DNA from: Mycobacterium sp. 4858
GTDB taxonomy: Bacteria > Actinomycetota > Actinomycetes > Mycobacteriales > Mycobacteriaceae
Direction: 5' to 3'
Length of the DNA stretch: 64,000 nucleotides
Assembly (NCBI RefSeq): GCF_900240975.1
Contig: NZ_LT968776.1
Span: 1,116,001-1,180,000, forward strand
The number at the start of each line of letters is the position of its first letter. Position 1 is the first letter of the stretch. Position numbers and translations under genes: made by a program. Shown piece by piece: positions 1 to 9,962 of this stretch. The notes below the pieces were generated by a model. The model did not search any database, was not told the DNA's origin, and saw only the letters and a program-made list of their open reading frames with translations.

Positions 1-578
1 GGCGTCCAGGTGCCGCGTCGGCGGGTTTCCCGCCTCGGCGCCGGCGATGTCGAAACCGACAACTCCCTTGTCCCGGAACCGGATAGCCAGCGCGGCGATC
101 TCCCGGGACACGGCGGCGTGGCGCATGGCGGTGACCAGCAGCCGCACCACGATCGGCCGGCCCGCGGCGGCGCAGGCCTTCTCGCCGTCGGCGAAGCCGG
201 CCAGCACGGAGTCGACGATCGCGTCGAAGGACAGCCCCCGGTCGATGTGCAACTCGGGCGCGAACCGGACCTCGGCGTAGACGACCGAATCGGCGGCCAG
301 GTCCTCGACGCACTCGTAGGCGACGCGGTGCAGCGCGTCGGGTGTCTGCATCACCGCCACGGTGTGCGAGAACGGCTCCAGGTAGCGCTCCAGCGAGCCG
401 CTGTGCGACTGCGTGCGAAACCAGGTGGCCAGCTCGTCGACGTCGGTGGTGGGCAACCCGTCGTAGCCGGTTTGTTCGGCGATCTCCACCACGGTCGACG
501 GGCGCAGCCCCCCGTCGAGATGATCGTGCAGCAGCGCCTTGGGCGCCTTCTTGATCTGCTCGAGGCCCAGTGGCGTGG

Positions 579-582
<4 letters not shown>
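1..582 (-). CDS. add: Adenosine deaminase (3' part lies outside the window)
   Basis: Hydrolytic deamination of adenosine and deoxyadenosine to inosine in purine salvage, in the cytosol. The N-terminal part starts [15 protein letters not shown] and carries the metal-binding HDHLDGG stretch, the usual HxHLDG motif of the family, followed by the typical LERYLEPF segment and an ELHIDRG segment. The GTG start overlaps the deoA stop as GTGA, so translation is probably coupled. The C-terminal half, with the catalytic HAGE and later metal ligands, is beyond base 1. It is the last gene seen of a cdd-deoA-add salvage operon. Identification is confident; only the 3' end is missing. Confidence 0.93.
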
Positions 583-1861
<1,279 letters not shown>

Positions 1862-1865
<4 letters not shown>

Positions 1866-2260
1866 CGGGGTTCCCGCGGCAGGTCGGCGGTGAACGCGTC
1901 GGGCAGCAGCTCGCCGAGGCGGCGGGGACCGTCCGGATGGTCGACCAGCAGCTCGGGGCCGCCGTGCTCCAGCAGCAGCTGGCGGCACCGCCCGCACGGC
2001 ATCAGCGGGGATCCCCGCCCGTCGACACAGGCCAGCGCGATCAGCCGGCCGCCGCCGCTGGTGTGCAGGGCGCACACCACACCGCATTCGGCACAGAGAC
2101 CAAGGCCATATGAGACGTTCTCCACATTGCAGCCGGTGACCACGCGCCCGTCGTCGACCAGCGCGGCCGCTCCCACCGGGAATCGGGAGTACGGCGCATA
2201 GGCCCCCGCCGCGGCACCGATTGCCTTGCGGCGCAGCGTATTCCAATCGACATCAGGCAT
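1862..2260 (-). CDS. cdd: Cytidine deaminase
   Basis: Zinc-dependent deamination of cytidine and deoxycytidine to uridine and deoxyuridine, normally as a homotetramer. The 132-residue length fits the short tetrameric class. Visible motifs are CNVENVSYG for substrate binding, CAE with the first zinc cysteine and the proton-shuttling glutamate, and PCGRC with the other two zinc cysteines. The ATG (MPDVDW) was chosen because GAGG lies six bases upstream; a TTG two codons earlier is possible. First gene of the cdd-deoA-add operon, divergent from sdhC. A -10-like TAGGGT on the minus strand at 2310-2315 could serve it. Confidence 0.95.
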
Positions 2261-2374
2261 ACCCAACCTCGTTCAAAACCCCGCTCACCGACGGGCCCGT
2301 GCGACTGCCACCCTAACTCTGGCACGACGCTTCGCTTGGCGGACTGCTTGGCGCTGGGCGTCCTTCGGCCGGGT

Positions 2375-2380
2375 TAGGCT
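2375..2380 (+). promoter_or_regulatory. Probable -10 element for the sdhCDAB operon
   Basis: TAGGCT fits the mycobacterial SigA -10 pattern TANNNT and lies about 40 bases before the sdhC start, giving a short 5' leader. I see no convincing -35 hexamer, which is common in mycobacteria. This is inferred from sequence only. Confidence 0.4.
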
Positions 2381-2418
2381 GAACTGCCCTCCAATGTCAG
2401 AAGGCGGTGAGGACTCCG

Positions 2419-2853
2419 GTGACCACACAGGCGACAACCGCGGATCCGGCAAAAGAATCTGCGCCCGCGCGCAGGCGCCGACCGCCCCGGACGCTGTATC
2501 GGGGCGACCCGGGCATGTGGTCCTGGGTGCTGCACCGCATCAGCGGCGCGACGATCTTCTTCTTCCTGTTCGTCCACGTGCTGGATGCCGCGATGCTGCG
2601 GGTGAGCCCGCAGACCTACAACGCGGTGATCCACGACTATCAGACCCCGGTCGTCGGACTGATGGAGTACGGGCTGGTGGCCGCGGTGGTATTCCACGGG
2701 CTGAACGGGATCCGGGTCATCCTCATCGACTTCTGGTCCGAGGGCACCCGCTACCAGAAGCTGATGTTCTGGATCGTCGGCGTCGTCTTTCTGCTACTCA
2801 TGGTGCCGGCCGGCGTGGTGACCGGGATCCACATCACCGAGCACCTGCGATGA
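2419..2853 (+). CDS. sdhC: Succinate dehydrogenase cytochrome b556 subunit (membrane anchor)
   Basis: One of the two membrane anchors of complex II, which carry haem b and the quinone site and hold SdhAB to the membrane. The 144-residue product has a proline/arginine-rich N-terminus, then the conserved WSWVLHRISGATIF helix with the HRISG motif, a second helix with the FHGLNGIRVI motif (haem-ligand His) and a third near the C-terminus. I prefer the GTG at 2419 because AGG stands six bases before it; GTG 2407 is in frame. The stop overlaps sdhD as ATGA. First gene of sdhCDAB. Confidence 0.92.
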   Translation: MTTQATTADPAKESAPARRRRPPRTLYRGDPGMWSWVLHRISGATIFFFLFVHVLDAAMLRVSPQTYNAVIHDYQTPVVGLMEYGLVAAVVFHGLNGIRVILIDFWSEGTRYQKLMFWIVGVVFLLLMVPAGVVTGIHITEHLR

Positions 2854-3317
2854 GCTCCCCGGACCTGCAGCTCGGCCGGGGCGAGGTGGCCCCGGTGCGG
2901 CAGCGCAGCCACGACCGGCCGGCCAGCCTGGACAACCCGCGCTCGCCGCGGCGCCGGGCCGGCATCCCCAATTTCGAGAAGTTCGCGTGGCTGTTCATGC
3001 GGTTCTCCGGCGTCGCGCTCATCGTCTTGGCCGTCGGGCACCTGTTCATCATGCTGATGTGGGACGACGGCGTTTACCGCATCGACTTCAACTACGTGGC
3101 GCAGCGCTGGGCCTCGCCGTTCTGGCAGTTCTGGGATCTGGCGCTGCTGTGGCTGGCGCAGCTGCACGGCGGCAACGGCCTGCGGGTGATCATCGACGAC
3201 TACAGCCGCAAGGACAGCACCCGGTTCTGGCTCAACAGCCTGCTGCTGTTGTCGATGGGGTTCACGTTGGTGCTGGGCACCTACGTGCTGGTGACATTCG
3301 ACCCGAATATCTCGTGA
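2850..3317 (+). CDS. sdhD: Succinate dehydrogenase hydrophobic anchor subunit
   Basis: Second membrane anchor of complex II. The 155-residue product has a charged cytosolic N-terminus of about 50 residues, then three hydrophobic segments, with the conserved LAQLHGGNGLRVIIDDY stretch in which the histidine is the likely haem or quinone-site residue. Its ATG overlaps the sdhC stop by four bases, so it is translationally coupled. The sdhA gene begins 18 bases after its stop. Confidence 0.92.
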   Translation: MSSPDLQLGRGEVAPVRQRSHDRPASLDNPRSPRRRAGIPNFEKFAWLFMRFSGVALIVLAVGHLFIMLMWDDGVYRIDFNYVAQRWASPFWQFWDLALLWLAQLHGGNGLRVIIDDYSRKDSTRFWLNSLLLLSMGFTLVLGTYVLVTFDPNIS

Positions 3318-3335
3318 TTTTAGGGGGCTGACCGG

Positions 3336-5090
3336 TTGATCCAGCAACACCGATACGACGTCGTGATCGTCGGCGCCGGCGGCGCCGGCATGCGCGCGGC
3401 GGTGGAAGCCGGCCCGCGGGTCCGGACCGCGGTGTTGACCAAGCTGTACCCGACCCGCAGCCACACCGGGGCCGCCCAGGGCGGGATGTGCGCGGCGCTG
3501 GCCAACGTCGAGGACGACAACTGGGAATGGCACACCTTTGACACCGTCAAGGGCGGCGACTACCTCGCCGACCAGGACGCGGTGGAGATCATGTGCAAGG
3601 AAGCCATCGACGCGGTGCTCGACCTGGAGAAGATGGGGATGCCGTTCAACCGCACCCCCGAGGGCCGCATCGACCAGCGCCGCTTCGGCGGGCACACCCG
3701 CGAGCACGGCAAGGCCCCGGTGCGCCGGGCGTGCTACGCCGCCGACCGCACCGGGCACATGATCCTGCAGACGCTGTACCAGAACTGCGTCAAGCACGAC
3801 GTGCAGTTCTTCAACGAGTTCTACGCGCTGGACCTGGTGCTCACCGAGACGCCGAGCGGGCCGGTGGCCACCGGGGTGGTGGCCTACGAGCTGGCCACCG
3901 GCCAGATCCACGTCTTCCACGCCAAGGCCGTGGTGATCGCCACCGGCGGTTCGGGCCGGATGTACAAGACCACCTCCAACGCGCACACGCTGACCGGAGA
4001 CGGCATCGGCATCGTGTTCCGCAAGGGACTTCCGTTGGAGGACATGGAGTTTCATCAGTTCCACCCGACCGGCCTGGCCGGGCTGGGCATCCTGATCTCC
4101 GAGGCCGTGCGCGGCGAGGGCGGCCGCCTGCTCAACGGCGAGGGTGAGCGTTTCATGGAGCGTTACGCCCCGACCATCGTCGACCTGGCACCGCGCGACA
4201 TCGTGGCCCGCTCGATGGTGCTGGAAGTCTTGGAGGGCCGCGGCGCCGGCCCGCACAAGGACTACGTCTACATCGACGTGCGCCACCTCGGCGAGGACGT
4301 GCTCGAGGCCAAGCTGCCCGACATCACCGAGTTCGCCCGCACCTACCTGGGCGTCGACCCGGTGCACGAGCTGGTTCCGGTCTACCCGACGTGCCACTAC
4401 GTGATGGGCGGCATCCCTACCACCGTCACCGGGCAGGTGTTGCGGGACAACACCTCCACGGTGCCGGGCCTCTACGCCGCCGGCGAGTGCGCGTGCGTGT
4501 CGGTGCACGGCGCCAACCGGCTGGGCACCAACTCGCTGCTGGACATCAACGTCTTCGGCCGCCGCGCCGGCATCGCCGCGGTCAACTACGCGCGCGGGCA
4601 CGACTTCGTCGACATGCCACCGAATCCGGAAGCGATGGTGGTCGGCTGGGTGGGCGACATCCTGAGCGAGCACGGCAACGAGCGGGTGGCCGACATCCGC
4701 GGCGCGCTGCAGCAGTCGATGGACAACAACGCCGCGGTGTTCCGCACCGAGGAGACGCTGAAGCAGGCGCTGACCGACATCCACGCGCTCAAGGAGCGGT
4801 ACTCCCGAATCACCGTGCACGACAAGGGGAAACGCTACAACAGCGACCTGCTGGAAGCCATCGAGCTGGGCTTCCTGCTGGAACTGGCCGAGGTCACGGT
4901 GGTGGGCGCGCTGAACCGCAAGGAATCCCGCGGCGGGCACGCCCGTGAGGACTACCCGAACCGCGACGACGTCAACTACATGCGCCACACCATGGCCTAC
5001 AAACAGGGCACCGACCTGCTCAGCGACATCGCGCTGGACTTCAAGCCCGTCGTGCAGACCCGCTACGAGCCCAAGGAACGGAAGTACTGA
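3336..5090 (+). CDS. sdhA: Succinate dehydrogenase flavoprotein subunit
   Basis: Catalytic subunit that oxidises succinate to fumarate and passes electrons through covalently bound FAD to SdhB. The 584-residue protein shows the dinucleotide-binding VVIVGAGGAGMRAA near residue 10, the SHTGAAQGG stretch with the FAD-attachment histidine, the HPTG and RGEGG active-site region and the C-terminal RGGHAREDYP region. It starts with TTG behind a G-rich ribosome site (GGGGG at 3322-3328) and ends overlapping sdhB as TGATG. Very clear identification. Confidence 0.97.
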   Translation: MIQQHRYDVVIVGAGGAGMRAAVEAGPRVRTAVLTKLYPTRSHTGAAQGGMCAALANVEDDNWEWHTFDTVKGGDYLADQDAVEIMCKEAIDAVLDLEKMGMPFNRTPEGRIDQRRFGGHTREHGKAPVRRACYAADRTGHMILQTLYQNCVKHDVQFFNEFYALDLVLTETPSGPVATGVVAYELATGQIHVFHAKAVVIATGGSGRMYKTTSNAHTLTGDGIGIVFRKGLPLEDMEFHQFHPTGLAGLGILISEAVRGEGGRLLNGEGERFMERYAPTIVDLAPRDIVARSMVLEVLEGRGAGPHKDYVYIDVRHLGEDVLEAKLPDITEFARTYLGVDPVHELVPVYPTCHYVMGGIPTTVTGQVLRDNTSTVPGLYAAGECACVSVHGANRLGTNSLLDINVFGRRAGIAAVNYARGHDFVDMPPNPEAMVVGWVGDILSEHGNERVADIRGALQQSMDNNAAVFRTEETLKQALTDIHALKERYSRITVHDKGKRYNSDLLEAIELGFLLELAEVTVVGALNRKESRGGHAREDYPNRDDVNYMRHTMAYKQGTDLLSDIALDFKPVVQTRYEPKERKY

Positions 5091-5896
5091 TGACCGCAGG
5101 CGAGGCCTTGGAGCAAGAAGAGGCACCCCGTGTCGAGCCGCCGCTCCCGCCCATCCCCGACGGGGCGGTGATGGTCACCCTCAAGATCGCCCGGTTCAAC
5201 CCCGACGACCCGGACGCCTTCGCGAAAACCGGTGGCTGGCAAAGCTTTCGGGTTCCATGCCTGCCCAGCGACCGGCTCCTCAACCTGCTGATCTACATCA
5301 AGAGCTACCTGGACGGGACGCTGACCTTCCGGCGATCCTGCGCCCACGGGGTGTGTGGTTCGGACGCCATGCGCATCAACGGCGTCAACCGGCTGGCCTG
5401 CAAGGTGCTGATGCGCGACCTGCTGCCCGAGAAGCCGGGTAAGCAGCTCACGATCACGGTCGAGCCGATCCGCGGCCTGCCGGTGGAGAAGGATTTGATC
5501 GTCGACATGGAGCCGTTCTTCGACGCCTACCGCGCGGTCAAGCCGTACCTGGTCACCAGCGGCAATCCGCCCACGCGGGAACGCATTCAGAGCCCCACCG
5601 ACCGCGCCCGCTACGACGACACCACCAAGTGCATCCTGTGCGCGGCCTGCACCACCAGCTGCCCGGTTTTCTGGCACGAGGGCAGCTACTACGGCCCGGC
5701 GGCGATCGTCAACGCGCACCGGTTCATCTTCGACAGCCGCGACGAGGCCGCCGCCGAGCGCCTCGACATCCTCAACGAGGTGGACGGCGTGTGGCGCTGC
5801 CGCACCACGTTCAACTGCACCGAGTGCTGCCCGCGCGGCATCCAGATCACCAAGGCGATCCAGGAGGTCAAGCGCGCGCTGATGTTCACGCGCTGA
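5090..5896 (+). CDS. sdhB: Succinate dehydrogenase iron-sulfur subunit
   Basis: Electron-transfer subunit of complex II with 2Fe-2S, 4Fe-4S and 3Fe-4S clusters. The 268-residue product has the ferredoxin-like motif SCAHGVCGSDAM (2Fe-2S cysteines), then CILCAACTTSCP and CTECCPRGI for the two other clusters. Its ATG shares one base with the sdhA stop. Last gene of the operon; the next gene, the diguanylate cyclase, is convergent 13 bases away. Confidence 0.97.
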   Translation: MTAGEALEQEEAPRVEPPLPPIPDGAVMVTLKIARFNPDDPDAFAKTGGWQSFRVPCLPSDRLLNLLIYIKSYLDGTLTFRRSCAHGVCGSDAMRINGVNRLACKVLMRDLLPEKPGKQLTITVEPIRGLPVEKDLIVDMEPFFDAYRAVKPYLVTSGNPPTRERIQSPTDRARYDDTTKCILCAACTTSCPVFWHEGSYYGPAAIVNAHRFIFDSRDEAAAERLDILNEVDGVWRCRTTFNCTECCPRGIQITKAIQEVKRALMFTR

Positions 5897-5909
5897 CCAT
5901 GCGCACGGG

Positions 5910-6980
5910 TCAACAGAGCTCGTGATGGCTACACCGGTTGCCGCCCAACCGTTTGGCCTGGTACATCGCCGCGTCGGCGGCGGTGATCAACTCGGCCAGA
6001 AGGATCTGCGGTTCGACGGCGGTGTCGTCCAGGCGGGCGCACGCGGTGCCGATGCTGGCGGTGACCCCCGCGGTCGAGGCCGCGATCGCCCGGCACATCC
6101 GCGCGGCCAACGACTCGGCGTTGCAGCCCGCGGACGTGCCCGCCAAGAGAAATTCCTCGCCACCGCTTCGCGCCACCACCGCCTGGTCGTCCGCCGCGGC
6201 CAACAGCGCCTGGGCGACCTGGACCAGCGCGTGGTCGCCGGCGGCGTGACCACACCTGTCGTTGAGGCCTTTGAAGTTGTCGAGGTCGATCAGCATGACC
6301 ACCAGGTGGGAGTCGATGCCCCGGCGCGCCACGATCATCCCCAGCGCCTCGTGCTGGAATGCGCGCCTGTTGAGCAGGCCGGTCAACGGATCGCGGTCCG
6401 CGGTCAGCAGGTCCCCCGACAGGGCGCGCACCAAGATCCGGATCGCCAGCGGTAGGGCGATGTTCACCTCGATCACCAGCCACAGGTCCACCCCCGCCAG
6501 GCTGGGGTGGCCGGTCCGGGCCAGCGACAACGCCTCCCAGGACCCGACCGCGGCGGCGACCGCGAAGTTGTACAGCACGAACCCCGTGGTGTGGAAGAAC
6601 GCCATGTAGGCGCCGAACGTCGCGAACGCGATGCAGCCGATCAGGGCGGCCAGCGGATTCGGGTGCGCCAGGCACGCCAGGGCGGTGGCGGTGTTGCACG
6701 TCATGGCGAAGGCGACCGACTGCCGGCGCGTGGGCCAGCGCCATACCCACAGCAAAACGCCCGCCACCCCGCCGGCGACGGCAAGCCACATCATCGCCAC
6801 CGGGACCGGTCCGCGCGGACCATCGGAACCGGCGAGCAGCGCCAGAAGGCACAGCACCATCGACGCGGCAATGGATGCCATCACGGCCCGGGTGGCGCCG
6901 CTGAGGCGCCGCGAGGCGAGGTAACCCGAGAGCCAGTCATACTGATCGGCCCGCCACCATGGGCTGAACAGCGCGGTCAT
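5910..6980 (-). CDS. Membrane-bound GGDEF-domain diguanylate cyclase
   Basis: Predicted to make c-di-GMP from two GTP. The 356-residue protein has about six hydrophobic segments in residues 30-185 and a GGDEF domain in residues 190-356. The domain opens with DRDPLTGLLNRRAF, contains the metal-binding DLDNFK and the active-site motif GGEEF at residues 273-277, an active variant of GGDEF. I see no RxxD inhibitory site just before it. The ATG was chosen because GGGAG lies six bases upstream; a GTG eight codons earlier is less likely. The input to the membrane part is unknown. It is convergent with sdhB. Confidence 0.88.
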   Translation of the reverse strand: MTALFSPWWRADQYDWLSGYLASRRLSGATRAVMASIAASMVLCLLALLAGSDGPRGPVPVAMMWLAVAGGVAGVLLWVWRWPTRRQSVAFAMTCNTATALACLAHPNPLAALIGCIAFATFGAYMAFFHTTGFVLYNFAVAAAVGSWEALSLARTGHPSLAGVDLWLVIEVNIALPLAIRILVRALSGDLLTADRDPLTGLLNRRAFQHEALGMIVARRGIDSHLVVMLIDLDNFKGLNDRCGHAAGDHALVQVAQALLAAADDQAVVARSGGEEFLLAGTSAGCNAESLAARMCRAIAASTAGVTASIGTACARLDDTAVEPQILLAELITAADAAMYQAKRLGGNRCSHHELC

Positions 6981-7071
6981 CGTCGGCTCCCCATCGCGAA
7001 CCACTGATCATCGATGTCGAGTGGCTAGGCGCATGCTACGGCTCTCCCGCGGCCGACGAGGCGCATTCCGC

Positions 7072-7098
7072 CGTCACAGTTGTCCGGCCCGTCTCGTC
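7072..7098 (+). promoter_or_regulatory. ECF41-type (SigJ) promoter of the CMD gene
   Basis: CGTCACA at 7072-7078 and CGTC at 7095-7098 are separated by exactly 16 bases. The known ECF41 promoter consensus is TGTCACA-N16-CGTC, so ten of eleven positions and the spacing agree. The ATG of the partner gene starts nine bases after the -10 element, which suggests an almost or fully leaderless transcript. Confidence 0.75.
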
Positions 7099-7106
7099 TA
7101 AGGGGT

Positions 7107-7706
7107 ATGACACGGAAGACCCGAATCGAACCCCTGTCCCCCGAGCGCGCCGGGCTGTTGACCCGTGTGATGTACCGGATCGCCAAGCGGCGCTACGGCC
7201 AGGTCCCGGAACCCTTCACCGTGACTGCCCACCATCGCAAGCTGATGGTCGCCGGTGCCGTGCACGAGACGATGATCGACCGGGCGTCCACGCAGCTGCC
7301 GGTCGGCGTGCGCGAGCTCGCGGTGCTGTGGACCGCGCGCAGCATCGGCTGCTCCTGGTGCGTCGACTTCGGGTCCATGTTGCAGCGCCTGGACGGCCTC
7401 GACGTCGAGCGACTCGAAGAGATCGACAACTACGCCACCTCAACGGCATTCACCGAAGACGAACGCGCCGCCATCCGTTACGCCGACGCGATGACCACCG
7501 ATCCGCACACCGTCACCGACGAGCAGGTCGCCGACCTGCGGGCCCGATTCGGCGACGCCGGGGTGATCGAGCTGACGTACCAGATCGGCGTGGAGAACAT
7601 GCGGGCCCGGATGAACACGGCGCTGGGCATCACCGAACAGGGCTTCAACTCCGGCGACGCCTGCCGCGTGCCGTGGGCTAGCGAGGCCGCAGCGGAGAGC
7701 CGGTGA
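7107..7706 (+). CDS. Carboxymuconolactone decarboxylase/AhpD-like protein, ECF41 partner
   Basis: The 199-residue product belongs to the carboxymuconolactone decarboxylase superfamily of helical proteins. It has the AhpD-like redox motif CSWC at residues 82-85 followed by VDFGSML, so it probably acts as a peroxidase-type or disulfide-exchanging enzyme rather than a decarboxylase. Genes of this class are the standard target and neighbour of ECF41 sigma factors, and SigJ lies convergent just downstream, overlapping it by 29 bases. The ATG at 7107 was chosen because the SigJ-type promoter ends nine bases before it; only AGGGG stands directly upstream. Its physiological substrate cannot be told from sequence. 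Confidence 0.85.
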   Translation: MTRKTRIEPLSPERAGLLTRVMYRIAKRRYGQVPEPFTVTAHHRKLMVAGAVHETMIDRASTQLPVGVRELAVLWTARSIGCSWCVDFGSMLQRLDGLDVERLEEIDNYATSTAFTEDERAAIRYADAMTTDPHTVTDEQVADLRARFGDAGVIELTYQIGVENMRARMNTALGITEQGFNSGDACRVPWASEAAAESR

Positions 7707-8580
7707 ACTTGTCCGGGTTGGCGATATCCCATAGCGCACAGACCTTTCCGTCGCGCACGGTCAGCGCCGTGATCCGCGGCAGCATTTCCCGGTATCCGCC
7801 GGACGCCGGACAGCCCGCGGTGTAGATGCCGAGTTCGCCGTTGACCAGCCCCAGCTGATACGAGGTGAACATCGCCGGTCCGTAGCGCTGCGCCAGGCCC
7901 AGCATGAACCGGACCACCTTGTCCGGACCGTGGATGACCTGAACGGCCGTGGGCGCCTTGCCATTCGAATCGCCGGTGAACGTGACATCGGGATGGAGCA
8001 GCGAGACCACGGTGTCCAGGTCGCCGGCGGCCATGGCGGCCATCAGCCGGCCGACCACCTCGTCGTGCGACGGGTCGGGCTTGGGTGGCGGCTGGGCCGC
8101 AACCGCCTTGCGGGCCCGCGAGGCCAGCTGACGGGCGCCGGCCTCGGTGGTGCCGAGCACGCCCGCCACCTCGGCGAAGGGCACCGCGAACCCGTCGTGC
8201 AGGACGAACGCGACCCGCTGATCCGGCGACAGGCGTTCCAGCACCACCATCGCCGCGAACCGGGCGTCCTCGCGGGAAACCACGGCCGACAACGGATCGG
8301 CGCCGCCGAGGCCGGTGACCACCGGCTCGGGCAGCCAGTTGCCGGTGTAGGTCTCGCGCCGGTGTGCGGCCGAGCGCAACTTGTCCAGCGCCAGCCGGCT
8401 CACCACGGTGGTCAGCCAGGCCCGCAGGTCGGTGATGTCGGCGTCCTGTCCGTCCCAGCGCAGCCAGGCGTCCTGCACGATGTCCTCGGCGTCGGCCACC
8501 GTGCCGACGAGCCGGTACGCGACCGCCATGAGGTGCGGCCGCAGGGCTTCGAATTGTGAGACCTGTTCGGTCCCGGTCAT
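7678..8580 (-). CDS. sigJ: ECF41 RNA polymerase sigma factor SigJ
   Basis: The 300-residue protein has sigma region 2 (LMAVAYRLVGTVADAEDIVQDAWLRW, residues 17-42), region 4 (LSPDQRVAFVLHDGFAVPFAEVAGVLG) and a C-terminal SnoaL-like domain of about 120 residues ending in WDIANPDKFTG. ECF41 factors have no classical anti-sigma factor; the fused SnoaL-like domain and its conserved NPDK motif control activity, as known for the family. It closely resembles mycobacterial SigJ. The convergent CMD gene overlaps its 3' end and carries a matching promoter. The ATG lies 30 bases from a TAGCCT -10-like element within the dyad at 8609-8621. Confidence 0.93.
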   Translation of the reverse strand: MTGTEQVSQFEALRPHLMAVAYRLVGTVADAEDIVQDAWLRWDGQDADITDLRAWLTTVVSRLALDKLRSAAHRRETYTGNWLPEPVVTGLGGADPLSAVVSREDARFAAMVVLERLSPDQRVAFVLHDGFAVPFAEVAGVLGTTEAGARQLASRARKAVAAQPPPKPDPSHDEVVGRLMAAMAAGDLDTVVSLLHPDVTFTGDSNGKAPTAVQVIHGPDKVVRFMLGLAQRYGPAMFTSYQLGLVNGELGIYTAGCPASGGYREMLPRITALTVRDGKVCALWDIANPDKFTGSPLRPR

Positions 8581-8608
8581 ATCGCGAGCCTAGCGCGGTG
8601 ACGGCGAG

Positions 8609-8621
8609 CGTTAGGCTAACG
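8609..8621. promoter_or_regulatory. Perfect dyad between sigJ and the aminotransferase gene
   Basis: CGTTAG-G-CTAACG is a perfect six-base inverted repeat with a one-base centre. It contains a -10-like TAGGCT for the plus-strand aminotransferase and TAGCCT for minus-strand sigJ, so it may be a bidirectional core promoter or a small operator. It matches the core of the IdeR iron box but not its flanks. Confidence 0.4.
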
Positions 8622-8627
8622 GTCGAC

Positions 8628-9962
8628 ATGACAGAACACCTGTGGCTGCACTTCGCCCGGCACGGCGCCGGCATCACGCCGCCGGTCATCGTCCGCGGCG
8701 ACGGCGTGACCATCTTCGACGACCGCGGCAAGAGCTACCTCGACGCGCTGTCCGGGTTGTTCACGGTGCAGGTCGGCCACGGCCGCGCCGAGCTCGCCGA
8801 GGTCGCCGCGCGGCAGGCGAGCACGCTGGCGTACTTCCCGCTGTGGGGGTACGCGCACCCCTCCGCGGTCGAGCTGGCCGAGCGCCTCGCGCATTACGCC
8901 CCGGGGGACCTGAACCGGGTGTTCTTCACCACCGGCGGGACCGAGGCCGTCGAGACCGCATGGAAGCTGGCCAAGCAGTACTTCAAGCTGACCGGCAAAC
9001 CCGGTAAGCACAAAGTGATTTCGCGGTCGATCGCCTACCACGGCACCACCCAGGGCGCCCTGGCGATCACCGGCCTGCCGTCATACAAGGCACCGTTCGA
9101 ACCGGTGACCCCGGGCGGCTTCCGGGTGCCCAACACGAACTTCTACCGCGCACCGGAGCCGTTCGCGGACGACCCGAAAGCGTTCGGGCAATGGGCCGCC
9201 GACCGGATCGCCGAGGCGATCGAGTTCGAAGGCCCGGCGACGGTCGCCGCGGTGTTCCTGGAGCCGGTGCAGAATGCGGGCGGGGCCATCCCGCCTCCCC
9301 CCGGCTATTTCGAACGGGTGCGCCAGATCTGCGACTCCTACGACGTGCTACTGGTCTCCGACGAGGTGATCTGCGCGTTCGGCCGGATCGGATCGATGTT
9401 CGCCTGTGATGACTTCGGCTACGTGCCCGACATGATCACCTGCGCCAAGGGCCTGACGTCGGGATATTCACCGCTGGGCGCGATGATCGCCAGCGAGAGG
9501 CTCTTCGAGCCGTTCAACGACGGCGCCACCGTCTTTCCGCACGGCTATACCTTTGGCGGACACCCGGTTTCGACGGCCGTGGCGCTGGCCAACCTCGACA
9601 TCTTCGAGCGCGAGGGCCTCAACGACCGGGTCAGCCAACACGCGCCCGCCTTCCGCGCCACGCTGGAGAAGCTCTACGACCTGCCCATCGTCGGCGACGT
9701 CCGCGGCGAGGGCTATTTCTACGGCATCGAACTGGTCAAGGACAAGGCGACCAAGGAAACGTTCAGCGATGCCGAGTGCGAACGGCTGTTGCACGGCTAC
9801 GTCTCGCCCGCACTGTTCGAGGCGGGCCTGTACTGCCGCGCCGACGACCGCGGCGATCCCGTCGTGCAGGTGGCGCCCCCGCTGATCAGCGGTCAGGCGG
9901 AGTTCGACACCATCGAATCTGTTTTGCGGGACGTGCTCGGGGAGGCTTCTCGGCGGCTTTAG
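8628..9962 (+). CDS. Class III pyridoxal-phosphate aminotransferase
   Basis: The 444-residue protein is a fold-type I omega-type transaminase. It shows the PLP pocket FFTTGGTEAVETAWKLA, the YHGTT stretch, the Asp-containing LLVSDEVICAFGR and the Schiff-base lysine in CAKGLTSGYSPLGA. Relatives use amines or omega-amino acids with pyruvate or oxoglutarate as acceptor; the substrate here is unknown. It is divergent from sigJ with 47 bases between starts, as with Rv3329 of M. tuberculosis. The ATG follows TAGGCT by ten bases, so the mRNA may be nearly leaderless. Its stop overlaps the convergent small gene by four bases. Confidence 0.92.
   Translation: MTEHLWLHFARHGAGITPPVIVRGDGVTIFDDRGKSYLDALSGLFTVQVGHGRAELAEVAARQASTLAYFPLWGYAHPSAVELAERLAHYAPGDLNRVFFTTGGTEAVETAWKLAKQYFKLTGKPGKHKVISRSIAYHGTTQGALAITGLPSYKAPFEPVTPGGFRVPNTNFYRAPEPFADDPKAFGQWAADRIAEAIEFEGPATVAAVFLEPVQNAGGAIPPPPGYFERVRQICDSYDVLLVSDEVICAFGRIGSMFACDDFGYVPDMITCAKGLTSGYSPLGAMIASERLFEPFNDGATVFPHGYTFGGHPVSTAVALANLDIFEREGLNDRVSQHAPAFRATLEKLYDLPIVGDVRGEGYFYGIELVKDKATKETFSDAECERLLHGYVSPALFEAGLYCRADDRGDPVVQVAPPLISGQAEFDTIESVLRDVLGEASRRL

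Noticed and set aside
2751..5126. A 791-codon open frame on the minus strand opposite sdhA and sdhD
   Set aside because: It is antisense to two certain genes and has the His/Val/Asp/Arg-rich composition of a GC-rich shadow frame, with no recognisable domain.
8609..8621. IdeR iron box upstream of the aminotransferase gene
   Set aside because: Only the central TTAGGCTAA agrees; the outer arms of the 19-bp consensus match at one position in five on each side.
8607..8633. Autoregulatory ECF41 promoter for sigJ (TGTCATG-N16-CGCT on the minus strand)
   Set aside because: The spacing is right, but both elements match poorly, unlike the promoter of the CMD gene.
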